NCBI GenBank assembly: GCA_009617715.1
Contig: VTFK01000074.1
Location: forward strand, 62,001 to 126,000
Source: Plectrocnemia conspersa
Taxonomy: Eukaryota; Arthropoda; Insecta; Trichoptera; Polycentropodidae
Reading direction: 5' to 3'
Length of the DNA stretch: 64,000 nucleotides
Part shown: piece by piece, positions 46,768 through 58,450 of the stretch
How the letters are laid out: each line of letters begins with the position of its first letter
Numbering within the stretch: the stretch's first letter is position 1
Notes under the pieces: generated by a model
Database searches by the model: none
What the model was told of the DNA's origin: nothing
Seen by the model: the letters and a program-made list of their open reading frames with translations, nothing else
Position numbers and translations under genes: made by a program

Positions 46768-48433
46768 ATGGTTTCAATACAGACTATAGGATCAGTGATG
46801 ATCAAATTGCTAAAGCTGGTTAGTGCAAAATTCTTATCTATATATTTTGATTGTTGGGCGTATTACACGTATTACTCATTTTGTACCAAAATTAGGTATG
46901 TTAGTGATTTTAACCATAAAAGTATACGTTAAATATAAATCACATGAAAGCTTTGTATGTATGCTTCAATGGCGATAAGAAACTCGTACACCTGTTTTTT
47001 TATCACTGACTAAAATATGTGTATGCGCATGATACATTTACGAAAGGTGCACAAACAAAGGTTGCGACATCGCCAAAGACGCACGTGGGCAAACTGATCT
47101 AATTATTATTCATGAGCTATGTACTTCCGATGAGCTGATGATATAAGAAGAAAAACATCTTAATTGTGCTATTGTAGAACATTATGCGAATGTCTTAATT
47201 AATTAAAATGGACGTCTTCCATTTAATAATAGTTCAATTATGGTTAATAAGCTGATACGTTTAATGAAATAATTTATCATAGACGAGAGGGGTAATATCG
47301 AACAGGTACATACATATTTTATTGCAATTATATGCCTTTGCAATTATAAACATATAATACATTACTTTAATGTTATATTATAAAATATGTATTTTAGAAT
47401 ATCCTTATATGATATTTTAAGTATTATTATCATAATTTCTCCGTTAGATAGAAATATTGATTTTATGGCCAAAAATTAAAAAATAATAATAGATAAATAA
47501 CAGTACTGATATTGACAATGATATGTTTTAATCAATAAACAAATAGTAAAGTAATGATAAAATTAGTTATAAATATAATATGCGCACAATACCGTGAAAT
47601 ATGTCCATAAATGTATATCTTACGCCATTTGCTATTTCCTGAAAAGTCATTCATCAATGAAGAGTATCGCTCGGTGTTGCCATTAGCGAAAATTAAGCTC
47701 AACTAAAATGACGCAACTCTCCTGAATCGACGTTCCAAGCGATAAACAAAAATTAAACGCAGAATTCTCCATCATTGAATTAACCGAATATGTACATAAT
47801 AAGCTGGAGCGAATTAAGCAGCAGCGAAGAGGTCAATTGGGAAGGTCTCGCTAACAATTTCCAATTTTCAGACGATGAACCTCATCATATTGATCCTGTA
47901 TCGCACCGGATACTCGGGCCAGTTCTTAGGAATCAGCGGAGACTGGAACCTGAACGAACAGAAGGACCCCGACTCTGAAATATTGGCTTCTGGTGTATTT
48001 GTCGGATATTTTATATACACATCAGTCATCGTTATATCTTACTGTTTCGGCGCAAAAGATCACAAAAAGTATATTTTTATTGTTTATTTTTGAGCGATAA
48101 ATGCTAAGGATAAAATCAATTTATTAATATTTTTATAGACAACTGACCGATATACTGATGAACTTTCTGGGAATTTTCTTATGGATAGCTGTGGGAGGAA
48201 TGGCTCTGCACTATTGGCATGGATACAAAGGAGAACATCATTATAAACATGCTTATCCTGAACGCCAGGTTATTTTCATTTTATTTTTTAAATTAAATTT
48301 AAAAATAAGTTTTTAATTTATATTTTTATTTTCATAGGTTGGTTTGGCTGTAGGATCACTTTGTGTGTTAAGTGGAGCAACATATCTTTTAGATACAGTC
48401 TTAGCTTTAGCACATTATACTAAAGATAAATAA
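46768..48433 (+). CDS. Ssk: Snakeskin-type smooth septate junction protein, paralog 1
   Basis: Exons 46768-46818, 47872-48068, 48139-48268 and 48338-48433 give 157 aa; all junctions are GT-AG and keep frame. The small protein has four predicted membrane segments (about residues 10-30, 56-78, 88-106, 128-148). The first loop has the family-typical LYRTGYSG and DWNLNEQKDPDSE, the second has ALHYWHGY. Ssk-family proteins are membrane components of smooth septate junctions and form the paracellular barrier in arthropod midgut, hindgut and Malpighian tubules. The start is supported by its 17-residue first exon, the same length as in the downstream paralog. The poly(A) signal is at 48574. The protein is as long as known Ssk proteins, with no truncation. 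The identification rests on remembered family sequence, not a search. Confidence 0.87.
47000..47871 (+). other. Intron 1 of Ssk paralog 1
   Basis: This is the larger part of a 1053-bp intron (46819-47871). The AT-rich sequence has no repeat of the families listed. The acceptor is CAATTTTCAG|ACG. The 62-codon ORF at 47790-47978 runs across the acceptor in the wrong frame. Confidence 0.7.
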
Positions 48434-48493
48434 TGTTTTATATATTTAAGCTGCAGAATGACATTTAAAGCATTTTATGTACAACGTAATAAG

Positions 48494-48617
48494 TATTTAA
48501 TGGGTCCCAAAAATGAAATATTTAAGTACTTACATTTTTTTATTTTATAAAATATTTTATGTTAATTTTTATAAATAAAGAATAATATATTTATAAAAAT
48601 TGAGATTTTTCATTGAA
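48494..48617. repeat. 3' flank of Ssk paralog 1, duplicated downstream
   Basis: This 124-bp block includes the poly(A) signal (AATAAA at 48574) and the phrases TATTTAATGGGTCCC, TATTTTATGTTAATTTTTAT and TTGAGATTTTTCATT. It is repeated in the same order at 49537-49659 with few differences. The copies start about 1043 bp apart. Confidence 0.85.
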
Positions 48618-48739
48618 CAATAAGTCAATTTTTCTCTTTAAAATTAGATGGCATAGAAAAAATATATTTCAGAAAGTCCAGAAAAAATTCCTGAATATAC
48701 GTCATCAAACTTATGAATTATTTCTACACATGTGCATAA

Positions 48740-49440
48740 AAACAACCACTAGAAAGAAATATCAAGAACAATGAACCAGCGGTATGACGTTACAATTTCC
48801 TTTTCAGCGCAAATGACGCTTTTAATACAGGATTTATTGTGGCTTATATGAAATGTTCCAAAGGGAACAATGTTACAGCATTTTACAAACTAATGTTTTA
48901 ACAGCAATAAATGGCAATAATTAACTTTTACATTAAAATAAATTATTAAGTTGAAATATTATTTCTTTACTCTCACGGACGAATTAAGCATACGAATAAT
49001 AATTGTTGTCGACTCACTGTAAAAAGACTTTTAATAACTGTCCAAAAGAAACGGTAAGTATAATACAATGTATCGGAGAACGCAAAAAAATCCTTTCCGG
49101 CGCAATACCGCCTCTAAATGGGGATTTATTTTGTCTTATATAAAATGTACATAAGCAAAACATTTAAAATCATTTTAAAAATAAATTAAACTTTTAAAAT
49201 TAATTAATACTATTGCAGTGAAAATGTTTATAATATGCTATAAGGCCAAAAGAAATTAATTAAGTAGGAATATTATTTTTTTTCCCGTAAGAAAACCTAA
49301 AAATAGTAATTGCAACGTTATTGGAGAACTGTAAAAAGCATTTTAAGAAACGGCAATAGACCGGCGGTATGACGCTAAAATTGATTTTCCAGCGCAATCA
49401 AAGTCTTTTAAAACGGGATGCATTATCATTTTAAACTAAG
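48740..49440. repeat. Three diverged tandem repeats of about 290 bp between the Ssk genes
   Basis: Units start near 48770, 49070 and 49355. Each carries CGGTATGACG-like or GTATCGGAGAACG-like sequence, then TTTTC(C)AGCGCAA, a TTTTAAWACRGGATTTATT-like block, then TGAAATATTATTTCTTT-like DNA. They are too diverged to be recent. A single related copy lies at 45515-45600, upstream of the first Ssk gene. Confidence 0.5.
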
Positions 49441-49536
49441 ATTAAGTCAAGTTTTACCACTTGGGAATATTATTGCCGTGTATTAGGTAAAAAAATGTAG
49501 CTATTAGTAAAATATATTTTTTCCTCACGTATTAAA

Positions 49537-49659
49537 TATTGAATGGGTTCCCAGAATTAAATAATTTAGTGCTTACATTTTTTTACTTTATAAAATATTT
49601 TATGTTAATTTTTATAAATAAATAGTAATATATTACAAAAATTGAGATTTTTCATTAAA
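49537..49659. repeat. Duplicate of the Ssk paralog 1 3' flank
   Basis: It matches 48494-48617 in order, including TTACATTTTTTTA, AAATATTTTATGTTAATTTT, ATAAATAAA and TTGAGATTTTTCATT. No coding exon resembling Ssk precedes it, so only the non-coding tail is preserved. Confidence 0.85.
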
Positions 49660-49699
49660 TATTGTCAATAATATAAATATATTTTTATTGCACAAATAT

Positions 49700-50380
49700 T
49701 ATTTAAAGTTAGCTAATAAATTTATTTTTTAATCTGAGCTTTCTTAATGTTAAGATTTAGCAAATGGTTTATTATCATGTTGAGTTTATACCAATCATAA
49801 AAGGGTCAGTTCGATTTGCGATAAAGCATTTTAACAGTTAAATGTGTTTCTTCGTTAAAATGAAACACCGTGCTAAACCTCTTAACGGATTAAGTACGCG
49901 CCATAAATTAAAAGGTATTAAATATCCGCCTTTAAAAAAATCTATGGTAGATATAAACTATTTTTTTTGGGCTAAAATCAGCTCATAATTTTATATATGT
50001 ATCGAGTACCTTACCTTTGTAGCGAACATAGATTGAAAGGGGTAATTAGCATAAAAATCAAGCTGCGTAGCGATATATTTTTGTGCAGATAAGTATTGAT
50101 TTGTTGTACGGCATAAACCGATTTGAATATAAATAGTTATTATAAAGCATATTAACATTAAACAATATAAATATTTATTCAACTTATAAAATATATTTGC
50201 TAATAGTTTCATTACACATTGTACTATTAGCAACCGTTGGGCGTTGTCTTTTTTGCTATCTGTTTTCATATAATTTTAGCTATACCTAGATAACATTAAT
50301 CTTAAAATCGTAACGACCTAAGTGCCGATCGTATTTTTTTCAACATATTAGTCGTTACTCATATTTCTATGATGAAACAC
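49700..50380. other. Intergenic, no supported gene
   Basis: AT-rich DNA between the duplicated 3' flank and the second Ssk promoter. A 92-codon minus-strand ORF (49991-50269) with a hydrophobic stretch is present, but it has no family match that I know and no splice context. Confidence 0.6.
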
Positions 50381-50402
50381 CAATCTAATCATTCACCTGC
50401 GA

Positions 50403-50416
50403 GATAAGATAAGATA
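50403..50416 (+). promoter_or_regulatory. GATAAG cluster upstream of the second Ssk gene
   Basis: GATAAGATAAGATA gives two full GATAAG sites plus a third GATA core, 161 bp upstream of the ATG at 50564. Sequence and position match the cluster before paralog 1. Confidence 0.6.
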
Positions 50417-50563
50417 TACACAAGCAGAGTGAGCATTGTGAACGTGCGACAGAGCCATTGTAGCGGAAACTATAGTTTCTGGCTATAGTTTGAGGGTTTT
50501 AAGTTAGGTGATCTGTGAATTTTCATATTTTAAGTTTGTGAAAACATCTATAAAAACAGCAAG

Positions 50564-52123
50564 ATGTCGGCGATACGAGCTCCCCGAAACATGGTCATCA
50601 AAATAATCAAACTGGTGAGTCACAGACAAAAATGACAACTTAAAAAGGCGTGTCATAACTATTTAGGTTATTCGATGCTGTGGATTATTTATTTTGTGTT
50701 TAAAATTTGCAGGTTTTAAATGTGATCACATTGATTATGTACAGAACAGGATTCAATGGAAATGTATTAGGCATTGGTGGTACATGGAATTTGAACGAGG
50801 AGAGAAACGCAGATGCTGAAATAGTAGCTTCAGGAATCTTTGTTGGATATTTAATCTACAGCATTGTGCAGTTTATTTCTGATTGCTTCAGACCTGCTGA
50901 ATCGAACAGGTATGTAAATGTGAAAATATATTTTGAATCACAGTTTATTTAAGGCGTGAGATAATTAACTAAAAGTTAAGCGATAGGGTTACTTTTTGAT
51001 GTTAATCTTTGTTATGTTTTTGTTTATTAAAATATGCAATAGTCGATTAAAAAGAATAATAATCTTTTTAATGATAAATATGTAGCGGTAAAAATAAGAA
51101 GCATCGGTTAGTTTCGTATTTTAGTCAGTGGCGGTCAGTAAGAATTTGTACTTTGTAGTGGTGGGGCTGCAGCAATAAAAGTAGAAAGTATAAAAAAAAA
51201 ATATATCCTTGATAAAACTTAATATGTACTATATAAAATATTATATTAGACGAAAATAATTGACTGACTAAGTTACATAGATAAAAACATTTTCATTCTA
51301 TACTGGAAGTAGATAAATTTATTAGCAAACTATATTCATTTTTGCTTAAAGTTTAATTTCTGTTTTTATAAAATACAACATTATTATTTATATTAAAATT
51401 TAAATGTCTACTTTATATTATAAAATACAACAATATAATAGCAGCCTAGTAATATTTTTAAGATAAAACTTAAAAAATTAAATAAGGAATTATGAAAGAT
51501 TTTTTCAAATAATAAATAAAATGTATTTACTCTCCGTTGATTTTTCAACGGGTACAATATTAATTAAAAATTTAATAATTATATATTAATATACGCATTC
51601 ATACAATCATGTAAAAATGTCTGCCAATAAAGTCATAAAATAAATGCATATACCTTTTGAACGGCTTTTGAAACGGGCCGCCGAGAGAATCGACTTAAGA
51701 ATAATAAAGTAATGCAATTAACGATTAAATCCCCTGTGTAACTCGACCTCATTATACATTCATATTATATGAAAAATAAATAAGTAATATTTTTTCAATA
51801 TACTGTAATACTAAATATATGTTTTCAGACAATTGACGGACGTAATCATGACATTCGTAGGAATATTCATGTGGTTCGCTGTTGGAGGAGCTGCGATTCA
51901 CTACTGGCAAGGGTATCAGAGTGAAGAATTTTTGAGGATCAGATATAAGGAGCGTGATGTAAGTTTATCATAACATAATAAATACGAGTATTTTTATAGT
52001 AAAAATAATAATGAATTTTTTTAGGTGGGTTTGGCACTTGGATCGCTGTGCATAATCAATGGAATTGTATACTTTGTAGACACTGCATTTGCTGCAGTTG
52101 ACTACTACAGAGAAAACGCATAG
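50564..52123 (+). CDS. Ssk: Snakeskin-type smooth septate junction protein, paralog 2
   Basis: Exons 50564-50614, 50713-50909, 51829-51958 and 52025-52123 give 158 aa. The lengths of exons 1-3 (51, 197, 130 nt) and all intron phases are the same as in paralog 1, so the pair arose by tandem duplication after the introns were in place. The four membrane segments are in the same positions. Family motifs are MYRTGFNG, GTWNLNEERNADAEIVASG and AIHYWQGY. GTWNLNEE is nearer to the Ssk form I know than the GDWNLNEQ of paralog 1. The amino end (MSAIRAPRNM) differs from the MVSIQTIGS of paralog 1. Its role is presumably in the same junctions, perhaps with a different tissue or stage bias. AATAAA at 52136 lies only 12 bp after the stop. 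Confidence 0.85.
50910..51828 (+). other. Intron 2 of Ssk paralog 2
   Basis: A 919-bp intron against 70 bp at the same place in paralog 1. It is AT-rich with no repeat recognised. The acceptor is TATGTTTTCAG. Confidence 0.75.
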
Positions 52124-53479
52124 TTTATTCAAACAAATAAATTATTTCATTAAGTTTTTAATATGAAAACGTCAAGGGATACTTTTTTTTTATTTAAAGA
52201 TCTATTTATAAATCTGGTGTATTATAAAAAAGTCAGCTCAAGTTGAACATTTTGTGACTTTTATGTCATCCCCTGACTTCATCATATAAAAAACAACAAA
52301 GAGCATTTATTATAAAGAATTTTATGTCGACTTTTATATCTATGTATAGTAATAAAATAAAACACAATTCATGACGAGAATTTTTTATAATGATTATTAA
52401 TTTAATTAATTAATAATAAGTTTAAAAGCAAAGTTAAGAATTGCCTCATTAATCCATCGATGATTTTTGAGTCTTAAAATATTTTGTATTTGTATGATTT
52501 TTATATTAAAATAAAATATTTAAATAATATATTATTATGTTAATTAAATTCCTGATATATTGCATCTTAAATTATGTGGCAAATTGAGCATCATTAGTTT
52601 AATTCGAGAAAGTGAACCCATTAATTAACCCCAAGTCAAGAGTCAAACATCCAAGAAAATTACTCATTAACTCGTTTTATAGTCGTTGTATTTTTAGATT
52701 CTTTAATAATATCAATCCGAAAATAACCAATTCAACTTCGTGTGTTAATTAAATAATATAAAATAAGCAACGCTATATCTACTGACTTAGAGCAATGAAT
52801 TCGAATTAAAATCTCGGTTCAAATACATAGGTCAATGCGTAAAACGTTAATGTATATCTAGTCTTCAATTGAGATTTATGACCTTGATCGTGAACTTATC
52901 AGTGATGATAAAAAAAATATAGGGGCATTTCTGGTATTTATTGTTAGTCAGGATGTCTGAAGAAAGTATTTTATTACTGCATTTTTTAAATTAAGCGCCT
53001 TCCTTAAATAAATATGGCTTGATACAAGAAATGTTGATATCATTTTTTTAAATAATCTTAAACTTGTATGTAGCTTTTCTTAAATAAGTCACACAGTATA
53101 ATCCTGCAAAACATCCTATATTATTATTAAAATATTAAAAATCATTTACAGATTAATTTTAAAGGAACATAAAAAGTTAACACTAAATGAAATTCAGCAA
53201 GATGGGTAAAATTATTTGGTTGTAATATATACTAAATAATCTCGAATATATTTTATAAAATATTTTTTAACCCTTTGGGATAATTATATAAATATAGATC
53301 TACTAAATGATAATTTTTTTCTAAAGCATGTACATGTGCCAAATTAACCAAAGCTAATATATAGGATTTCGGCAATAAAATAGTATTAAGCTGCATCAAA
53401 ATAACAATGAAAATTAGCTTCACAAACTTTTAAGATTTTTACAAACCAAACTAAATATATTTTTAAAGTTATAAATACC

Positions 53480-53585
53480 AGGCGCATACGGTGAGATGCG
53501 GAACGCATTTATCTCTCGCTCACTCCCGTTACTTAGCACTCGAGCGAACGAAAGAGAATGTATCTCATCGTACGTGCCTCATAAA
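53480..53585. repeat. Imperfect inverted repeat, GC-richer
   Basis: AGGCGCATACGGTGAGATGC is mirrored by TATCTCATCGTACGTGCCT at the other end, with TCTCTCGCTCACTC and GAGCGAACGAAAGAGA between. It is probably a small MITE. Related style of sequence occurs at 12150-12235 (TCTTTCGAGCGCGAGCGGTGAGATAC). Confidence 0.5.
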
Positions 53586-55059
53586 TACATTTGTAAATGC
53601 AAAGACAGCAAATATCAATAAAAAATAAAATTAAGTGTCCCAAGTTTTAGATAAAATAAGACACATTTGGATATTTAACCAGCAATTCATATTTTTTAAC
53701 ATATATTATTCTTATTTTATTTTTGTTTTACTATCATGACTTGACAGGTTTTCAAAATGATCATTATATAAGCCATAATTATACAATTTAACATTAAAAA
53801 AATAGTTAAGGTGTAAGTATGGCATTATTACATGTCAGGATCATCTGTAATTGTTGCGACGACAAAAAATATTGTTGTGTATAATATAGAAAAAATAAAT
53901 AAAAAGCACGTGATTTTCAAGACTTTTAATATTAGTCTTAAAATCTTACTATAGCGTTATAGAATTTCTTTTTCCGTTACGATTTAAATTACTGATTCAT
54001 ATTTTTTTTCATTTGTTTTAGTAAAATATATTATTTTTGGTATTCAACTGTTTTATTAAATCATTTAATATTTCAACAAATATTTGTAAACATTTTTAAA
54101 TTATATTAAACTTCATCTTAAAATATGCAAGAAAAATTAATTCAAGCTGAAAAAAATACCATAAAAAATATTTACAAAAATTAATAAGTATAATATGTAT
54201 AGCATAATTTGTGCTATCAGTGATAGTTAAAGAGCGAGGACTTATATATACTACTAAGAAAATATGTTTTTTATTATAAGCTTTAAAATTCTGTTTATTT
54301 CGCGTTATTATTTTAAAACTAATTCATTAACTTTTCTAGTCGTTTTTTTTGTAATAAACTAATATAATCAATCATTTTACAATTTAACGCATATTTTATA
54401 TTATCAAAGCTCATAATTTTTTAAGAATAAAAAACACAAATTATCTATTAAAAATTATATGACATGCCAGGACCATCCGTGATCGTTGCAACGAAATTTC
54501 TCGCAATGACTTGCTAACAGCTTTTAAAAATTCAACTAAGTGTTCTCGGCGTTATACAAGCTATTGAGTATTTAAACGGACATTTATTAAGCTATATAAA
54601 AACACTTGATAAAATAGTCAGAACAAGCTCGAAAGGTCGGTGCCAAATACAAATTAATATGTTGTATATTTCCGATATAGGTACTGAACCATCTAATCCA
54701 CATTCTATAAAATTGCATAATATACAATCTTATATATTTTCGAACCGTAGTAAATTTCTATTGAAACATAAACATGCATGAAACATAACACAATCAAAAA
54801 CTACTAAATAAGTTAAGAGACACGAGACTGAAATCAAAGCTTAATCAGTGACATATGTTATATTAATTACCTAAACTATTATTAAAGCTTATAATAAATA
54901 TGTGTTACTATGCATGATATTTTATTATATTTATTATTAATTACAACATTCATCCGTGAGATTAGTGAAATCTAGGAAAACATTATCTGTGATGATCTAT
55001 CGGAATTATAATTATATAATAATGACTGAGTCTGATAGTCACGATAGAAATAAAAAAAA

Positions 55060-55140
55060 ATTATAGATCCATGCGGGAATCGAACCCAGATATTTCAAAT
55101 ATTAGTCACCACCTTAGTTACTCTTAATGCATCATATCTG
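55060..55140 (-). repeat. tRNA-derived SINE head
   Basis: On the minus strand there is a B-box GGGTTCGATTCCCGC at 55074-55088, with a plausible but weak A-box upstream. No cloverleaf can be closed, so I do not call a tRNA gene. Confidence 0.45.
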
Positions 55141-55531
55141 GCATATATGAATCGGAGCACAATTACACTTAATTCGTTTCCTAAGAAAATTCGTACGCAT
55201 TGGTATTTTATAATTGTAAGGAAGCTAAAAAAAAATATGTATTATTCTTTGGCTCCAAAAGATGATTAATGGCAAACTCAGGGATTACTCGGAATTACGT
55301 GGAAATTATGACTAACCACGCCATGGAGTGCGCTAGTTACGAATCCAACCGAGCGTAAAGGGTCAAAAGACAAAAGGTGTCCGAAAATTGCACCAAAACA
55401 CCATTCCTCCATCACCAATTGAAAACGTTGAGCTCTACGCTTTAGTTGTAGAAGTTTTAGAAGCCATGGCTTCGATGGTATTCTACGGCACGCCCCTCAA
55501 CAGTTGACAAACAATCACTAGTGCCAGTAGC

Positions 55532-55565
55532 TCAGTCGTTCTTTGGAGGGCACATCGGTCGGTCA
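55532..55565 (+). promoter_or_regulatory. Core promoter: Inr plus DPE
   Basis: TCAGTC at 55532-55537 matches the insect initiator TCAKTY. Taking the A (55534) as +1, GGTCA at 55561-55565 sits exactly at +28 to +32 and matches the DPE consensus RGWYV. No TATA box is seen upstream, as is usual for DPE promoters. It precedes a good splice donor at 55687. Confidence 0.6.
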
Positions 55566-55686
55566 TTTCTTGTAGCTCTTCAGTTTCTCTCGCGCATCAA
55601 CGAATCGTTTGCCAGTTTCGAAATTTTCGAAGTCGTCAGTTAGGTTTGTGATAACTGTGCAACGCAGCGGATTCCTACAAAACAAG
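55534..55686 (+). other. Probable non-coding first exon of a gene lying to the right
   Basis: From the predicted start at 55534 the GC-richer sequence runs 153 bp to CAAAACAAG|GTGAGT, a near-consensus donor. There is no ATG-led frame of note, so this would be a 5' UTR exon. The downstream exons are not recognisable between 55.7 and 64 kb; the first intron may run beyond the window. The gene's identity is unknown. Confidence 0.5.
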
Positions 55687-55689
55687 GTG

Positions 55690-56980
55690 AGTTACTGCCA
55701 TTAATAGAAGTACTAATTTTTTTGGAATCTGTTTTCACATGCTCTAGTTGGACATTTCAAAGTATTTCAAATGGAATTTATTCAATTGGAATATGTCAAT
55801 GAAGTATTTTAAATACATTATTCAATGAATCTATTGTATTATTAGTACATACATAGATGTGAACAACACGCAAATGTGATAATTAGCAGTAGTTTGCTTA
55901 ATTCGCATATGTCTTTGAATTAGTTTATTGCTCATTACCATTAAACGCGTATAATACTATATTATTATCTTTGTTATTAATAGTATGTACATTACTGTAA
56001 AAATTGCAATTATTTACTATTTAAAAAGGCAATTGGTGATTTTGCCATAAAGGTTTTAATTTTTTAAGAAAATCTGCGAAATCAATTATCTTTCAATACT
56101 CGGACAAAAACTCAAAAATTTTTGTTAGCATTTATAGTATTTTTATAATTTAATATAATAAACAACAATACGTTTACATAGATATTTTGAGAGCATTTCT
56201 ATGTTACAATTATATTTTTTTTGTAAGGAAATTGCTAGGATTTTTAAAGTAATTTTTTTAAATATATATTCTTGTAGTTAAGTTTTAGCTAGTATTAGCA
56301 ATAGATTTTATAGTTTATATTGCGAGTTGATAAAAAAAAATATACACGTGCAAAAAGAGAGCTAACACTATTTTGGAAAATCCATATTCATCAGATAACT
56401 GAATCTTTGTGACTAAAAATGTTATTCGTTGTACTATATATACTTCAAAAGTAAAAGCAAGATTTTCTAGCTAAAATATACAAGTATTAATTTTGTATAT
56501 ATAATATTATACAATTCCATTATTTGTTTTTTATAGTTCAATTTCTATATTGAAAATTTCACTTATAATTTTATTTTTAATTTTAAAAACTTTATTTTAC
56601 AGTACGTTTCATAAATATACAGTCTAGTTATATAATATAAATTACCTAACAAAGATATTAACTTAATTTATTTTGGTAATTCACAATTTATAACTTGTTA
56701 AATAGAGGAAAAGTTAGTAAAAACTTCTGCGATAAATTTCACTTTTTCTACTTCAAATGTATAATCTAAAGAGAAAAACCTAGATTTAAGTTATAAAAAT
56801 ATAAATAAATAAATTCTCAATTATGGCGTTGAAGTAACATTTTTAAAAAACGATAAATTTAATGGAAAAATTGCGCAAATTTGCTGTACATTGTTATTTT
56901 AATACTAATTTAAAAGCGTATTAATTTCCTTATTATTGATTTATTACTTTAATGTTTATATTACGTTGAAAAGTCAATGG
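55690..56980. other. AT-rich DNA, probably intron
   Basis: No ORF, repeat family or RNA gene was recognised. It would be the start of the first intron if the exon at 55534-55686 is real. Confidence 0.5.
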
Positions 56981-56989
56981 ATAATGCAA

Positions 56990-58450
56990 TAAAATAATAT
57001 ACCTAGCCTAATATAAATTATTATAATTCCAAACATTTTTGAAACGGTTCTATAATATTGTTGTAAGACTATGACATTTAAGATTAATTTATAAAAATAA
57101 AAATATATGAATAATGTATAAAAATATACCAATACTAATTACATAATAAATATTTATAAACTATTTTTAAATATATTAAGAGCATGACACGTGAGATTAA
57201 TTGCTAAAAGTATAACCACAAAAATTAACTATATTTTTTCTGAATAAAAAAAAAACAATTTTAATTTTAATCCAAAACACAAATTACAGTAATAATAATG
57301 TAAAAAATAAAAATAAAATTATCAACTTAACTGATAAAAAAAATTATAATGTGTTTAATTAGCTGTGCTTAGTAATATATGAATTAATCAAAATAATCAT
57401 CCACAACAAATAAATACATATAATTTATTTATATTGAAAAATTAATTAAACCATTTTTATTTATAAATAGTTAAAAATATTGTTGTACTTTATAGTGTTA
57501 GAGCATGACACAAGAGATTGATTACTAAAAAATAACTACATAAATAAACTGTAATTTTCATTAAATTAACCGATAATTTTCCACATATATATTGTATATA
57601 AACTTTTTTGCGTAGTTATTTTTTTATATATTTATGTTTTATTTATAAATATTAATTTTATTCCAAAAAATAAATTACACTTTTTTATTCTATTAAAAAA
57701 TGTGTTATTTTATTAAAAATTAAAAATAGTATATAAAGATCTAAAAAATAAATCAATATTTTTGCTACTGCTTAATTTAATAATGAGCAAATTTATAATG
57801 TGTTGAATTATCTGTGCTACGTTGAAAAGTCAGCGGAAAGTACAATATAGTAATTTGAAATACATATTATATAATTATTTTAACTATTAAAATTCATAAA
57901 TAGTTCAAAAATAATGTTGTATTTTATGTATGACGCGTGAGATTGATTGCCAAAAGTATAACTACATAAATTAACTGTATTTTTTATTAAATCAACCGAT
58001 AGTTTTGTGACAAATATTTTGTTTTTTAAATAAAATAAAATAATAACTCGCATTTGATAAATACTTTTATTTAAATTTTTTTGAGTATTTAATAACAAAT
58101 ATGTTTTTATTCATTATTTTTATATTTATTTATTTTTTATAAATCCATGTTATACTTATCAATATTAATTTGATTATAAAACACATTATTTATACTATTT
58201 TATTCTATGTTGTTTTATTGAAAAATATGAATAGTGTTAAGTTAACCGATAAACAAATTTATAATGTATTGAATAATATGTGTTACGTTGAAAAGTCAAC
58301 GAAGAGTACAATATAGTAATATATAATTAGCAAAGAATGTATTCATAAAAGCAAAAAAAAACTGATCTTTAATACATAAATAATTTTAATCCTGAATATT
58401 TATAAATGGATCGAAAATATTGTTGTAGTTTATAAAAATAGCACAGAGAA
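56990..58450. repeat. Satellite-like diverged repeat related to that at 17.7-19.2 kb
   Basis: The phrase AATATTGTTGTA(A/C/T)TTTATA recurs at about 57051, 57478, 57908 and 58424 (spacing about 430-515 bp). The first three copies are followed by ATGACAC/CGYGAGATTGATT and TAACTACATAAATTAACTG-like blocks. GTTACGTTGAAAAGTCAACG-like sequence occurs at about 56960, 57820 and 58283. No coding capacity is present. Confidence 0.6.

Larger units (their letters stand above)
52150..55500. other. Intergenic, no coding gene found
   Basis: AT-rich DNA with a SINE-like trace at 52785-52850 (CTCGGTTCAAATAC B-box-like), an imperfect inverted GC-richer block at 53480-53585 and a SINE head at 55060-55140. From 55300 the DNA becomes richer in GC toward the promoter at 55.53 kb. 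I looked here for the missing ADSL N-terminal exon and did not find it. Confidence 0.55.

Noticed and set aside
49991..50269. 92-codon minus-strand ORF with a hydrophobic segment
   Set aside because: It resembles a signal or membrane peptide only by AT-driven composition; no splice sites or homologue known.
55380..55510. Short ATG-led frames on both strands near the 55.5-kb promoter (ATGGCTTC on each strand)
   Set aside because: Both frames stop within a few codons and neither resembles the missing ADSL N-terminus; left as promoter-proximal DNA.
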